Of a DNA stretch of 64,000 nt, positions 8,291 to 18,335 are shown one piece after another. Source of the DNA: JAAELZ01 sp965237485 (GTDB lineage: Bacteria; Pseudomonadota; Gammaproteobacteria; Arenicellales; Poriferihabitantaceae); NCBI GenBank assembly GCA_965237485.1, contig CBDEFQ010000006.1, positions 310,001 through 374,000 of the forward strand. The letters are read 5' to 3'. The notes under the pieces were generated by a model. It was not told the origin of the DNA, made no database searches, and saw nothing but the letters and a program-made list of their open reading frames with translations. The position numbers and the translations under genes are program-made. Position 1 is the first letter of the stretch. Each line of letters begins with the position of its first letter.

Positions 8291-11113
8291 TCATAGTAAC
8301 TTAGTTAAATACTGACCAGTAAACGAGGCTTTGACTTTCGCGATTTCCTCCGGCGGCCCCGATGCAATCACTTCGCCGCCGCCGGTGCCGCCTTCGGGGC
8401 CAAGGTCGACCACCCAATCAGCGGTTTTAATGACATCTAAATTGTGTTCAATTACGATAATGGTATTGCCATCATCTCTTAATCGATGAATTACTTTTAG
8501 TAGCTGTTTGATATCTTCAAAGTGCAGCCCGGTTGTGGGTTCATCCAACAAATAGAGTGTGCGCCCAGTATCGCGCTTTGATAGCTCACGCGATAGCTTT
8601 ACCCGCTGCGCCTCACCGCCGGACAGAGTGACCGCGCTTTGTCCTAGGGTGATGTAACCCAGGCCGACATCCATCAGCGTATCGAGTTTTCGTTTAATGA
8701 TGGGTATAGCCGTGAAGAACTCGGTGGCCTCTTCGATGGTTTTGTTAAGTACGTCGTGAATACTCAGGCCTTTAAATTTTATATCCAAAGTCTCTCGATT
8801 GTAGCGGCTGCCTTTGCATGCGTCGCAAGCCACATACACATCAGGCAAGAAGTGCATCTCTACTTTTATCATGCCCTCGCCTTGGCAGGCTTCACAGCGA
8901 CCGCCTTTGACATTAAATGAGAAGCGCCCAGGCTTATAACCCCGTGCGCGCGCTTCTTGGGTTTGAGTGAAGATATCGCGTATATGCGTGAACAAGCCGG
9001 TATAGGTTGCGGGGTTAGACCGAGGCGTACGACCGATGGGTGATTGATCAATAGCGATGATCTTGTCGAAGTGCTCCAGCCCGGTTATTTCACGGTGTTC
9101 GGCGGCTTCTTTGTGCACCAAGCCTAAGGCGGCGGCAACGGCTGGTTGCAAGGTGGCATTAACTAAAGTTGATTTACCTGAACCCGAAACCCCGGTTACA
9201 CAAGTTAATAAGCCAACTGGAAAATCTGCATCCGCATCCCTTAAATTATTACCTCGCGCACCTTTAACACTAAGTACTTTATCTGGGTCGCAAACAGATC
9301 GCTTTTTCGGGACGGCGATTTTACGTTTGCCCGAAAGATACAAGCCGGTAATTGAGTTTTTATTGTTTTTAATATCATCGGGTGACCCTTGTGCGACAAT
9401 TTCCCCGCCATGCTTGCCGGCACCTGGGCCAATATCCAGCACGTGATCTGCCGCTTCGATAGTTTCTTGGTCATGTTCGACCACAATAACTGTATTGCCA
9501 ATATCGCGCAGATGATTAAGTGTTTGCAATAAGCGCCCGTTGTCGCGTTGGTGTAAGCCAATTGAAGGCTCGTCGAGAATATACATAACCCCCACTAATC
9601 CAGATCCAATTTGTGACGCCAAGCGAATACGTTGCGCTTCGCCGCCCGACAGGGTATCGGCGGTACGGTCTAGAGTTAAATAATTAAGGCCAACATTAAT
9701 TAAAAAGCCTAAACGTGCATCAATTTCATTGAGTATTTTCTCGGCTATCTCAGCGCGTCTGCCTTCAAGCTTAAGCGTGGTAAAAAAGGCGCGACTTTCA
9801 GTCACCGCCAAAGAAGTGATCTCGTTGATGGGCTGATCGGCCACAAACACATTGCGACTACCTTCGCTTAAGCGACTTCCGCTGCATGTGTTGCAAGCAT
9901 GGTCACTGAAAAATTTACCTAAATATTCCCTAACAGATGGCGACTCAGTATCCATAAAACGCCGCTGCCGATTGGGTATAACCCCCTCGAAAGGGCGCGC
10001 TCGGCTGGGGAAGTGGCCACGGCTGTTTTGGGTGAAATCAACACTCGTATCTCCCGTGCCGAATAAAATCAAATCCTTATGCTTCTGTGCTATTTCTTCG
10101 AAGGCAACATCAATGTCAAAGTGATAGGTATTAGCGAGTGCTTCTAACATACCAAAATAGTAACCACTACGGCGGTCCCAGCCGGGTATTGCACCTTCCG
10201 CCAAACTTAAACTTGGCTCGGATACGGCTTTGTCTGGGTCCATATACTTGCGAACCCCTAGACCATCGCAGTCTGGGCAAGCACCATGAGGGTTGTTGAA
10301 CGAAAACATTCGAGGCTCCAACTCCGGTAAGCTGTATCCGCAATGTGGGCAAGAAAACTTAGAAGAAAATAGAAGTTCGGTATCCCCTTTGAAGTCTTCG
10401 TCAATAATTTTTGCGCGCGCTAGGCCATCAGTCAAATTAAGCGCAGTCTCAAACGATTCAGCCAAACGCTGTTTGTTGCTTTCGCGGCACACCACGCGAT
10501 CGATGACTATCTCGATATTGTGTTTTATGTTTTTCTCAAGCGGTGCTAATGCGTCTAGCTCTACCACTACGCCATCAACACGCGCGCGGATATAGCCCTG
10601 TGCATGCATCTCGCCCAATAGCTGCTGGTGCTCACCTTTTCGCCCCCGTACTACTGGCGCTAACAGCATTAATTTGGTGCCATCGGGCAAATCCAGCAAA
10701 TGGTCGACCATTTGGCTAATGGTTTGTGCTTCGAGTTTAATTTTGTGTGTAGGGCAACGCGGCTCACCGATTCGTGCAAATAATAAACGCAAATAGTCGT
10801 ATATTTCGGTTACCGTGCCGACGGTTGAGCGTGGGTTATGTGAGCTGGATTTTTGTTCGATGCTAATCGCGGGAGATAAGCCTTCGATAAGATCAATGTC
10901 TGGCTTACCCATCATCGATAAAAACTGACGTGCGTAAGTGGACAACGACTCCACGTAACGGCGTTGGCCTTCGGCATAAATGGTATCAAAAGCCAAAGAA
11001 GACTTACCCGAACCAGACAAACCAGTGATTACAATGAGCTGGTCACGCGGCAAATCAACGTCAATATTGGCAAGGTTGTGGGTGCGCGCACCGCGGATTT
11101 TTATGTGATCCAT
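8291..11113 (-). CDS. uvrA: Excinuclease ABC subunit A
   Basis: A 940-aa UvrA, the damage-recognition ATPase of nucleotide excision repair, working with UvrB in the cytoplasm. It has two ABC modules: Walker A GLSGSGKSSL near residue 32 and GVSGSGKSTL near residue 640, with signatures LSGGEAQRIRLASQ and LSGGEAQRVKLSREL and Walker B ILDEPSIGLH and LLDEPTTGLH. Zinc-finger cysteines are seen in CPHCGYSLPE...CPDCDGLG and in CEACQGEGMIKVEMHF...CDACKGSRYN. Start MDHIKIRGARTHNL at 11113 is the conserved one. It is divergent from the MFS gene with about 119 bp between. I saw no convincing LexA box (CTGT-N8-ACAG). Confidence 0.98.
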   Translation of the reverse strand: MDHIKIRGARTHNLANIDVDLPRDQLIVITGLSGSGKSSLAFDTIYAEGQRRYVESLSTYARQFLSMMGKPDIDLIEGLSPAISIEQKSSSHNPRSTVGTVTEIYDYLRLLFARIGEPRCPTHKIKLEAQTISQMVDHLLDLPDGTKLMLLAPVVRGRKGEHQQLLGEMHAQGYIRARVDGVVVELDALAPLEKNIKHNIEIVIDRVVCRESNKQRLAESFETALNLTDGLARAKIIDEDFKGDTELLFSSKFSCPHCGYSLPELEPRMFSFNNPHGACPDCDGLGVRKYMDPDKAVSEPSLSLAEGAIPGWDRRSGYYFGMLEALANTYHFDIDVAFEEIAQKHKDLILFGTGDTSVDFTQNSRGHFPSRARPFEGVIPNRQRRFMDTESPSVREYLGKFFSDHACNTCSGSRLSEGSRNVFVADQPINEITSLAVTESRAFFTTLKLEGRRAEIAEKILNEIDARLGFLINVGLNYLTLDRTADTLSGGEAQRIRLASQIGSGLVGVMYILDEPSIGLHQRDNGRLLQTLNHLRDIGNTVIVVEHDQETIEAADHVLDIGPGAGKHGGEIVAQGSPDDIKNNKNSITGLYLSGKRKIAVPKKRSVCDPDKVLSVKGARGNNLRDADADFPVGLLTCVTGVSGSGKSTLVNATLQPAVAAALGLVHKEAAEHREITGLEHFDKIIAIDQSPIGRTPRSNPATYTGLFTHIRDIFTQTQEARARGYKPGRFSFNVKGGRCEACQGEGMIKVEMHFLPDVYVACDACKGSRYNRETLDIKFKGLSIHDVLNKTIEEATEFFTAIPIIKRKLDTLMDVGLGYITLGQSAVTLSGGEAQRVKLSRELSKRDTGRTLYLLDEPTTGLHFEDIKQLLKVIHRLRDDGNTIIVIEHNLDVIKTADWVVDLGPEGGTGGGEVIASGPPEEIAKVKASFTGQYLTKLL

Positions 11114-11232
11114 GAAGGCTAAGAACTCGATACGAAAACAAAAACAAACCTGATACTATACGCCCCCGAATACGCTCCGTACAATTAATTTCATACTATT
11201 TTATGCTCAATAGGAAATCGCGTGGTGAACCG

Positions 11233-12588
11233 ATGAATGAGGTTGAGAAAAAGGCAGTTTTCTCGCTTGCGGGTATTTTTGGGCTGCGTATCTTTGGCTT
11301 GTTTTTAATCCTGCCGGTGTTTGCGCTATTTGCTAATGACTTGCCGGGTGCGACGCCTACATTGATCGGAATTACGCTAGGCGCGTATGGGTTAACCCAA
11401 GCCTTGCTGCAAATTCCATTCGGTATTTTGTCTGATCGATGGGGCCGCAAAAAGGCGATCATTTTGGGCCTGATTATTTTCGCTGTTGGCAGTGTGATTG
11501 CGGCTTATGCCGAAACCATATACGGCGTGCTACTGGGCCGCATGATTCAAGGTGCGGGTGCTATTTCTGCGGCAGTGATCGCGCTGCTTGCCGATCTAAC
11601 CCGCGATGATCAACGCACCAAAGCCATGGCTTTGGTTGGAGTAAGCATTGGCTTTATTTTCATGTTGTCGATGATGCTTGGGCCAGTTTTGGATAATCTG
11701 ATAGGCGTACGCGGAATTTTCGGCCTAACCGCTGTATTTGCATTGGGTGCAATCGTTATTTTAATTAAAGTGACGCCGAATCCGGTGCAGTCTTCATTGC
11801 ACCGTGATGCTGAGCCAGTGCTCAGCCAACTTGGCGACGTGCTGGCCGAGCCGCAACTACGGCGCTTGGATTTCGGAATTTTTAGCTTACATCTAGTACT
11901 CACTGCTTTGTTTGTGGTGGTGCCGTTTGAGCTAGTCGAATTGGGTAATTTGCCCAAGCGTGCGCATTGGCAGGTTTATATTCCAGTCATGCTGATAGCT
12001 ATTGTAGGTATGTTGCCATTTGTAGTCTTATCGCAACAAAAATCGAAAATACAGGGCTTATTTATTGGCGCGATTGCATTGCTTATGCTGGCCTTGGTAG
12101 TGCTAGCTTATTCGGTGGGAAATCATTGGCATGGGTTTCTATTGGGCCTCGTTCTATTTTTTGCTGGCTTCAATGCTTTAGAAGCAATGCTGCCTTCACT
12201 GGTTTCGCGTGTTGCACCAGCAGGCAGCAAAGGATCAGCGACGGGGGTGTATAATAGTGCGCAATTTTTTGGTGTATTCGTAGGTGGCAGCGCGGCAGGT
12301 TGGTTGAGTGGGGCGTATGGCGCAAACATGGGTTTTTTATTCTGTTTGTCTGTTATTATTGTCTGGCTTGGTTGGGTGGTAGTGGCACCAGCATTTCGCT
12401 TATACGACAGTAAAACCATTCACGTTGGTCCGCGTTCAGATGATGAGTTAGCGAAGTTAACTAGACAGCTACTTGCGCTTTCAGGCGTGCAGGACGTAAG
12501 TATGCTAAGCGGAGAAAGTACGGCTTATTTGAAAATCGATACAGCAAAGTTAGACGCAGATACACTCAATAAAGTATTAAAAGCATAG
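11233..12588 (+). CDS. yajR: MFS transporter, YajR type
   Basis: About 451 aa with 12 predicted membrane helices and the MFS motif A loop GILSDRWGRKKAI between helices 2 and 3. After the helices a soluble C-terminal domain (about residues 395-451, DDELAKLTRQLLALSGVQDVSM) matches the ferredoxin-like YAM domain that distinguishes YajR. An earlier ATG at 11203 would add ten residues; I prefer 11233 because MNEVEKKAVFSLAG fits the family start. It lies between uvrA and ssb, as in many gammaproteobacteria. Substrate not established. Probably drives a short operon with ssb (32-bp gap). Confidence 0.88.
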   Translation: MNEVEKKAVFSLAGIFGLRIFGLFLILPVFALFANDLPGATPTLIGITLGAYGLTQALLQIPFGILSDRWGRKKAIILGLIIFAVGSVIAAYAETIYGVLLGRMIQGAGAISAAVIALLADLTRDDQRTKAMALVGVSIGFIFMLSMMLGPVLDNLIGVRGIFGLTAVFALGAIVILIKVTPNPVQSSLHRDAEPVLSQLGDVLAEPQLRRLDFGIFSLHLVLTALFVVVPFELVELGNLPKRAHWQVYIPVMLIAIVGMLPFVVLSQQKSKIQGLFIGAIALLMLALVVLAYSVGNHWHGFLLGLVLFFAGFNALEAMLPSLVSRVAPAGSKGSATGVYNSAQFFGVFVGGSAAGWLSGAYGANMGFLFCLSVIIVWLGWVVVAPAFRLYDSKTIHVGPRSDDELAKLTRQLLALSGVQDVSMLSGESTAYLKIDTAKLDADTLNKVLKA

Positions 12589-12620
12589 ATAAACATATAG
12601 TCAAATATTAGAGGCAAAAC

Positions 12621-13145
12621 ATGGCAAGAGGCGTAAATAAAGTAATTTTAGTCGGCAATTTAGGGCGCGATCCAGAAATTCGTTACACACCCAGTGGCAG
12701 TGCTGTTGCTAATGTAACGATTGCTACCAGTGATCAGTGGAAAGATAAACAAACTGGTGAGCAACAAGAGCGCACCGAATGGCACCGCATAGTATTTTTT
12801 AATCGCCTTGCTGAAATTGTGGGAGAGTATTTGAAGAAAGGCGCACAGATTTATATTGAGGGCCGATTGCAGACACGAAAATGGCAAGATCAAAGTGGGC
12901 AAGATCGTTACACCACAGAGATCGTAGCCAATGAAATGCAAATGCTGGGTAGCCGTAGTGGCGGCGGAAGTCAATTTGGTGGCGACAGCAACTTTGGCGG
13001 TATGGGTCAATCTGCCCCAGATCAAGATACGCCGCAAGCCGCACCCCAAAAACAGGCGCCAGCGGCATCAACGCCACCGGCGCAATCTGCTCCAGCAGCA
13101 GCCCCAAGCGCATATGATGAGTTTGATGACGATATTCCGTTTTAG
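12621..13145 (+). CDS. ssb: Single-stranded DNA-binding protein
   Basis: A 174-aa SSB. The OB fold occupies about residues 1-110 (MARGVNKVILVGNLGRDPEI, then FNRLAEIVGEYLKKGAQIYI). A flexible Gly/Gln/Pro/Ala linker follows and the conserved acidic tip DDDIPF ends the protein. It coats single-stranded DNA and recruits replication and repair proteins through that tip. A ribosome-binding site (GAGGCAAAAC) precedes ATG 12621. Normal length and ending. Confidence 0.97.
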   Translation: MARGVNKVILVGNLGRDPEIRYTPSGSAVANVTIATSDQWKDKQTGEQQERTEWHRIVFFNRLAEIVGEYLKKGAQIYIEGRLQTRKWQDQSGQDRYTTEIVANEMQMLGSRSGGGSQFGGDSNFGGMGQSAPDQDTPQAAPQKQAPAASTPPAQSAPAAAPSAYDEFDDDIPF

Positions 13146-13229
13146 GCGGCTTAGTCTTTAATATTCTAGGTATTGAAAATGCACCGCAACGGGCGCATTT
13201 TTACTTTATAAATACCTGATGATTTAGTT

Positions 13230-14027
13230 ATGAACAAAGCAACGAAAATGCCATCGATATACATTCCGCATGGCGGCGGCCCAGCATTTTTTATACAAGG
13301 TGAAATGCGGGAAATGTTTCAGCCGATGGCTGATTTTTTAGCTGACCTGCCTAGATTGTTGCCTGCGGTGCCCAGCGCAATATTGGTCGTAAGCGCACAT
13401 TGGGAAACTTCGATGGTAACCTTGGAAAGCGGCATAAAGCCGCAACTCATTTATGATTATTACGGGTTTCCAGAAGAGATGTATAAGCTGGCTTATCCTG
13501 CGGTGGGTGAACCCAGTTTGGCCAAGCGTGCAGCGAGGCTTTTGTCGGAACATCACATACCCAATACAATTGATGCAGAAAACGGTTGGGACCACGGGGT
13601 GTTTATTCCCTTAATGGTAATGTATCCGCAAGCAAATATTCCAGTTGTAGCTATGTCTTTAGAGCAAGACATGAACCCAACAAAACACATCGCGATAGGG
13701 CGCGCTTTAGCGCCGCTACGCGATGAAGGGGTGCTTATTTTAGGTAGCGGAAGTAGTTATCATAATCTGGGCCAGTTAAGAAATAGTGGAGAAGGTGGAG
13801 AGGAATTTAATGATTGGCTATCACAAACCTTATCAGAACAAGGTAGCAAACGAGCCGAACAGCTGGCGCAATGGGAGCAAGTGCCAAGTGCGAGGATGGC
13901 CCACCCCAGAGAAGAGCATCTATTGCCACTGATGGTGGCTTCTTCAGCGGGTAGTGACGAGCCGGGCAGAAAGATTTGGCAGGGCAATATGGGCCCCGCG
14001 CCAGTGGGTGCTTGGGCGTTTGATTGA
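13230..14027 (+). CDS. ygiD: Extradiol ring-cleavage dioxygenase (LigB type; 4,5-DOPA dioxygenase-like)
   Basis: A 265-aa class III extradiol dioxygenase of the family that includes bacterial YgiD and plant DOPA 4,5-dioxygenase. Metal-ligand histidines are visible in YIPHGGGPAFF (residue about 11), SAHWET (about 57), and DHGVFIPLMVMYP (about 121), with SGSSYHNLG later on. The predicted reaction is ring-opening of a catechol; the true substrate is unknown. It starts at ATG 13230, downstream of ssb by 84 bp, upstream of htpX. Intact. Confidence 0.85.
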   Translation: MNKATKMPSIYIPHGGGPAFFIQGEMREMFQPMADFLADLPRLLPAVPSAILVVSAHWETSMVTLESGIKPQLIYDYYGFPEEMYKLAYPAVGEPSLAKRAARLLSEHHIPNTIDAENGWDHGVFIPLMVMYPQANIPVVAMSLEQDMNPTKHIAIGRALAPLRDEGVLILGSGSSYHNLGQLRNSGEGGEEFNDWLSQTLSEQGSKRAEQLAQWEQVPSARMAHPREEHLLPLMVASSAGSDEPGRKIWQGNMGPAPVGAWAFD

Positions 14028-14115
14028 TATTGTGATGCTTGTAAACGCTTGAAAAACAGCGTTTTGTCCCTACTAACTGTATTAAGTTGAACATACATTT
14101 TTTGGAAAGATTAAC

Positions 14116-14994
14116 ATGATAAATCGCGTATTTTTATTTCTAGCAACTAACTTTGCAGTGATCACAGTGATATCGGTGGTGGGTAGATTGTTCGGCTTGG
14201 ATTCGATTTTGGCGCAAAACGGCCAAAACATGAGTGGATTACTTTTTATGTGCGCTGCATTTGGCATGATCGGCTCGTTTATTTCGCTGGCGATGTCAAA
14301 GTCCTCTGCTAAGCGCTCCACCGGCGCGCAGGTGATCGAAAACCCTGCAAATGTCGATGAGCAATGGTTGTTTGATACAGTGCAAAATCAAGCGCAAATG
14401 GCGGGTATTGATATGCCCGAGATTGCGGTTTACGATTCGCCTGATATCAATGCGTTCGCAACCGGTATGAAGAAGAATGATGCTTTGGTTGCAGTTAGTT
14501 CTGGCCTATTAAATACAATGACGCGTAAGGAGGCCGAAGCCGTGCTTGCGCATGAGATTTCGCACGTTGCCAATGGTGATATGGTTACACTGTCGCTGAT
14601 ACAAGGGGTGGTTAATACCTTTGTTATGTTTTTCGCCCGGATCGTGGCACAAGTCATGTCTGGCAATCGCCAAGGTGGCGGTGGTGGAGGAATGGGCTAT
14701 TTTGTCACCTATATGATCGCGCAATCCATTTTTGGATTTTTAGCCTCTATCATTGTGATGTACTTTAGCCGTGTGCGTGAATTTAAGGCTGATGAGGGCG
14801 GTGCCACGTTAGCAGGCAAAGCCAACATGATTGCCGCACTAGAAAGGCTCAATTCTCAACAAGCACCAACTGATTTACCCGAACAAATAGCGGCATTCGG
14901 AATTTCATCAGGTCGCGGTAAATTCGGCAGATTGTTTATGTCACACCCACCTCTACCTGAGCGAATTGCAGTGCTGGAACAATTTAACGGATAA
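14116..14994 (+). CDS. htpX: Membrane zinc metalloprotease HtpX
   Basis: A 292-aa M48-family protease that degrades misfolded inner-membrane proteins alongside FtsH. Two N-terminal helices (FLFLATNFAVITVISVVG; SGLLFMCAAFGMIGSFISL) are followed by the zinc site LAHEISHVANGD near residue 140, two further hydrophobic segments, and the third ligand in REFKADEGGA. A glycine-rich stretch (GGGGGG) in the loop near residue 190 is common in the family. Length matches the E. coli protein. Start at ATG 14116 after GGAAAGATTAAC. Confidence 0.95.
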   Translation: MINRVFLFLATNFAVITVISVVGRLFGLDSILAQNGQNMSGLLFMCAAFGMIGSFISLAMSKSSAKRSTGAQVIENPANVDEQWLFDTVQNQAQMAGIDMPEIAVYDSPDINAFATGMKKNDALVAVSSGLLNTMTRKEAEAVLAHEISHVANGDMVTLSLIQGVVNTFVMFFARIVAQVMSGNRQGGGGGGMGYFVTYMIAQSIFGFLASIIVMYFSRVREFKADEGGATLAGKANMIAALERLNSQQAPTDLPEQIAAFGISSGRGKFGRLFMSHPPLPERIAVLEQFNG

Positions 14995-15067
14995 GGATTG
15001 CAAAGCACTATCACCTCGACTAACCTTCGCCTCCCTTTTAAGCTCTAGAAGCGGTTTGAAGGGATTC

Positions 15068-15137
15068 GCAGAGGTGCCAGAGTGGTCGAATGGGCTTGCC
15101 TGGAGTAAGTGTGTCTTTACGGGCATCGGGGGTTCGA
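15068..15137 (+). pseudogene. Truncated tRNA-Ser relic 1
   Basis: It matches the intact tRNA-Ser at 15418 through the first half of the T arm (ending GGGGGTTCGA), then departs. The anticodon loop has lost bases (TGGAGTAAG against TGGAAAGTAAG), so the anticodon arm cannot fold normally. The 3' T-stem and acceptor strand are missing. A 104-bp spacer follows (15138-15241). Confidence 0.85.
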
Positions 15138-15417
15138 CAAAATCGTCTGGAACGATTTTACACGAGCAAAGCGAGCCCGAAGGGTGAAACCCAGGAAGGG
15201 TTGAATAATCCCACCCGCAAGGGGAGGGGTGAGAACACAACGGAGAGGTGCCAGAGTGGTCGAATGGGCTTGCCTGGAAAGTAAGTGTGTCTTTACGGAC
15301 ACCGGGGGTTCGACAAAATCGTCTGGAACGATTTTGCACGAGCAAAGCGAGCCCGCAGGGTGAGACCCAGGATGGGTTGAATAATCCCGCCCGCAATGGG
15401 GGGGGTGAGAACACAAC
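15138..15417 (+). repeat. 104-bp structured spacer repeated after each tRNA-Ser relic
   Basis: Two copies (15138-15241 and 15314-15417) differ at about ten positions. Each opens with a perfect hairpin (CAAAATCGT-CTGGA-ACGATTTT, closed by G in copy 2), continues with GAGCAAAGCGAGCCC and further short complementary GGGT/ACCC runs, and ends TGAGAACACAAC directly before the next tRNA 5' end. The span given includes relic 2 between the copies. Overall unit lengths are 174 and 176 bp. Confidence 0.85.
15242..15313 (+). pseudogene. Truncated tRNA-Ser relic 2
   Basis: Practically identical to the first 72 bases of the intact tRNA-Ser(GGA), including its anticodon arm, but it ends at the same T-loop point (TTCGA) as relic 1 and lacks the 3' acceptor strand. 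It is followed by a second 104-bp spacer (15314-15417) that closely matches the first. Confidence 0.87.
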
Positions 15418-15509
<92 letters not shown>

Positions 15510-15593
15510 ATTTATTTATAAAAACAAAGACTTACGTTTTTGTGCTTTCATTTTATAGGGAATTATATACCTAAATCCGTGAAGCCAATTTCA

Positions 15594-15737
15594 CTAACCA
15601 CGCTTCTCAAGTTCCCACTTTTGACTTAACTGCTCTTTAGAAGGCTTTTTATTTTCATATTTAACCTTGTTTTCAGGAAGACTAAATAGAGTTTCTTTGA
15701 TTGCTTTCTCGATCTGTTTTTTAGTTGGGTGTTTCAT
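15594..15737 (-). CDS. Small hypothetical protein (47 aa)
   Basis: ATG at 15737 to TAG at 15594 encodes a very charged, lysine-rich peptide beginning MKHPTKKQIEKAIKETLFSL and ending KWELEKRG. No ribosome-binding site is obvious and I recognise no family. Its location just after a tRNA-Ser gene, a favoured integration point, suggests it could be a remnant of an integrated element. It may not be a real gene. Confidence 0.35.
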   Translation of the reverse strand: MKHPTKKQIEKAIKETLFSLPENKVKYENKKPSKEQLSQKWELEKRG

Positions 15738-15921
15738 AATTACGTGATTTATAGGCCTGCATTATGTAACAAGTTCGCCATGTGCGTCTTTAACTTTATT
15801 CAGCTTGTTGAACAGCGTGCAAAAATGAACAGTTTCGTGGGTGATCAGCGTACAAAACTGAACACCTTTATTGTTAACTGTCTCGGAGCCATTAATCCGA
15901 GGAAACTGTCAGGTGATTTGT

Positions 15922-17421
15922 ATGCCTATATGTACCAAGATACGACGTTTGTGTTTAGTAGAAGGTCGCAAAGTAAGCGAGGTGTCGCGTGAATTCAATT
16001 TATCACGCACCACTATTTATAAATATTTAAACAACGCGCCAAGCGAACCTGAATATCAGCGGTCGGTGCCAATAGTCTGTCCGAAGCTGGATAAGTTCAA
16101 ACCTCAGTTGATCAATTTGCTTGAAGTGGACGCAGCTCGCTCAGTGCGAGAAAGACGTAATGCAGTTCAACTGTATGAAGAGATTGAGTTGCAAGGGTAT
16201 CGAGGGGCTTATGACAGCGTTCAACGGTTTGTCAAAGCGTGGAAGGATCACTCGCGGTCATGTATTAAACAAGCATTTGTGCCATTGGTTTTTGCACCAG
16301 GTGAAGCCTGTCAGTTTGATTGGTCACATGAACAAGTCATTCTGGGTGGGTTTGGTGTCAAGATCAAACTAGCCCACTTTCGTTTATGTCATTCGCGTAA
16401 ATCATATCTTAGGGCCTATCCCAGAGAAACACAGGAGAGGGTGTTTGATGCACATATTCGGGCGTTTGATTTCTTTGAGGGCTTACCTCAGAAGATGATA
16501 TACGATCACCCTAAGACCATAGTCAGTGCATTGTTTAAGGGTAAGCGGCGTGAGTTTAATCGCCGCTTTCTAAGCCGGATGAATCATTATCTGATTGAAC
16601 CGATTGCCTGTACACCGGCAGCGGGTTGGGAGAAAGGCCAGGTTGAACGTCAGGTCGGTGTTATGCGCCAAAGGCTGTTTGTTCCACGGGTGCGCTTTGC
16701 TGATTTAGATGAATTAAACCAATGGCTGGAGCAACGTTGTGCTCGACTTGGTGAACGCCCACACCCGACTGACAAATCAAGACTAATTGATGAAGTGTTT
16801 GCCGAGGAGCAGCCGAGCTTACGTCCCGCGATGGTAGCCTTTGATGGATATTATGAGCGTTTGGCGCGTGTGCATAAAACCTGTGTGGTGCACTACGACC
16901 GCAATCAATACTCCGTACCCTGTCGGTATGTTGACCAAGCTGTTTCTGTTAGAGCCTATGCAGATAGGATTAAAGTCGTGGTTGACGATGTGGAAGTGAC
17001 TTCACATGCTCGCTGTTTCGGTCGTCATCAAATGATCTTTGATCCTTGGCATTATCTGCCCGTACTGGAGATTAAACCTGGCGCATTACGCAATGGCGCA
17101 CCGTTTGTTGATTGGGATTTACCCAAGGTGCTGCTAACACTCAAAAAACAGTACCTCAAACGTGATGGCGGTGACCGAGAGTTTGTACAATTGTTACTAT
17201 TGATTCACCAGCATGGCTTGGAAACAGTCACGGTGGCCTGTGAGCGGGCATTAGATGCCAATACGACTCAGCTATCAGTCATTACCAATTTGGTGCATCG
17301 GTTAACGGAACCTGATTCGGCCCAAGTGATGACAATTACCAATGCGCCTGTATTAGCTGTCCCCTCGGCAGCGAACGTGACCCGCTATGACCCGCTGTGC
17401 GCGGAGGTGAGCCATGCTTGA
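15922..17421 (+). CDS. istA: IS21 transposase IstA (element A)
   Basis: 499 aa starting MPICTKIRRLCLVEGRKVSEV; an upstream in-frame codon at 15871 is less likely since IS21 leader repeats lie there. N-terminal helix-turn-helix (VSREFNLSRTTIYKYL), then an integrase core with D in CQFDWSHEQ, D in KMIYDHPKT and E in EKGQVERQVG. The usual Asn after the second Asp is His here (YDHP), a mild departure. A C-terminal beta-barrel segment (YDRNQYSVPCRYVDQAVSVRAY) is as in the family. The gene overlaps istB by 8 bp. Reading frame intact, but the partner IstB is broken so transposition is unlikely. Confidence 0.9.
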   Translation: MPICTKIRRLCLVEGRKVSEVSREFNLSRTTIYKYLNNAPSEPEYQRSVPIVCPKLDKFKPQLINLLEVDAARSVRERRNAVQLYEEIELQGYRGAYDSVQRFVKAWKDHSRSCIKQAFVPLVFAPGEACQFDWSHEQVILGGFGVKIKLAHFRLCHSRKSYLRAYPRETQERVFDAHIRAFDFFEGLPQKMIYDHPKTIVSALFKGKRREFNRRFLSRMNHYLIEPIACTPAAGWEKGQVERQVGVMRQRLFVPRVRFADLDELNQWLEQRCARLGERPHPTDKSRLIDEVFAEEQPSLRPAMVAFDGYYERLARVHKTCVVHYDRNQYSVPCRYVDQAVSVRAYADRIKVVVDDVEVTSHARCFGRHQMIFDPWHYLPVLEIKPGALRNGAPFVDWDLPKVLLTLKKQYLKRDGGDREFVQLLLLIHQHGLETVTVACERALDANTTQLSVITNLVHRLTEPDSAQVMTITNAPVLAVPSAANVTRYDPLCAEVSHA

Positions 17422-18312
17422 ACTTGTTGATGATCTTAAAGCCCTTAAACTACACGGTACGGCACCATGCTTACCTGAGTTGATAGATTCGCCTCGTTCT
17501 AAAGTAACGTTGCAATCTGGGTTAATTAAATTGATGGATGCCGAGCGAACGGACCGAGAAGTGAGGTGGCTAAATTCCCTCATCACCGTGATTTACAGCA
17601 ATTTGACTTTACCCAGAGCGAAGTTGAACCAGCGCTCATCGAGGATTTGTCTCAGGCTGACTATATGGACAGAGCCCATAACCTCATCTTTGTCGGTGGC
17701 ACTGGAACAGGCAAAACCCATTTAGCTACGGCCTTAGGCATTAAAGCCATTCATTCAGGTCATCGGGTTCGGTTTTACAATGTGGTGGACCTGGTTAATC
17801 TGCTGATCAAAGAACAGCAGGATGAGAAGCAGGGGCGGCTAGCACGAATTATGCAACCGTTAGATGCGGTGATATTCGATGAGCTGGGATATTTACCCTT
17901 CCCCGCATCGGGTGGCGCACTATTATTCCACCTGATCAGCAAGCTATACGAGAAAACCTCCATCGTGTTTACCACCAAGCTTAATCCTAGATAAATCAGT
18001 TAAAACACGAAAGTCCATGCAAGCTCTTGATGCACCTAGCAAAATCAAAAAAAACCTTATCACCAATAAGGTGACCGCGACTTTTTTGATTTCACTATGC
18101 ACTTCAATTGCTTACATGTCTTTTCCGCGTTTAACTGATTTATCTAGGTTAATGTCAGTGAATGGGTGCAGGTATTTGGCGACGAGAAAATGACCACGGC
18201 TTTGCTCGACAGAGTGACTCATCATTGCTCAATTATTGAAACGGGTAACAACTCATATCGATTCAAGCAGTCTAGTGCTAAAGCAAAGCTCAAGACTGTC
18301 ACTAAAAAATAA
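17414..18312 (+). pseudogene. istB: IS21 helper ATPase IstB (element A), broken
   Basis: The frame starts MLELVDDLKALKLHGTAPCL and runs to ERTDREVR, where a small deletion of roughly eight codons shifts the frame. The rest (AKFPHHRDLQQFDF, Walker A GGTGTGKTHLATALG, Walker B AVIFDELGYLPF) lies in another frame from about 17566. The MITE at 17986-18148 then interrupts it after TTKLN. Beyond the MITE the frame continues VSEWVQVFGDEKMTTALLDR to a TAA at 18310. Two lesions make it inactive. Confidence 0.9.
17986..18148. repeat. 163-bp MITE, copy 2 (in IS21 istB)
   Basis: Same element as at 1064, same length and orientation relative to the window, flanked by the 5-bp duplication TTAAT (17981-17985 and 18149-18153). 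Removing it and one duplication restores the istB reading frame at this point. Confidence 0.93.
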
Positions 18313-18335
18313 CATCGCAAGAAAGCAGGATTGAT

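Noticed and set aside
11114..11232. Possible LexA (SOS) box upstream of uvrA
   Set aside because: The closest string (CTGATACTATACG) does not fit CTGT-N8-ACAG well enough to report.
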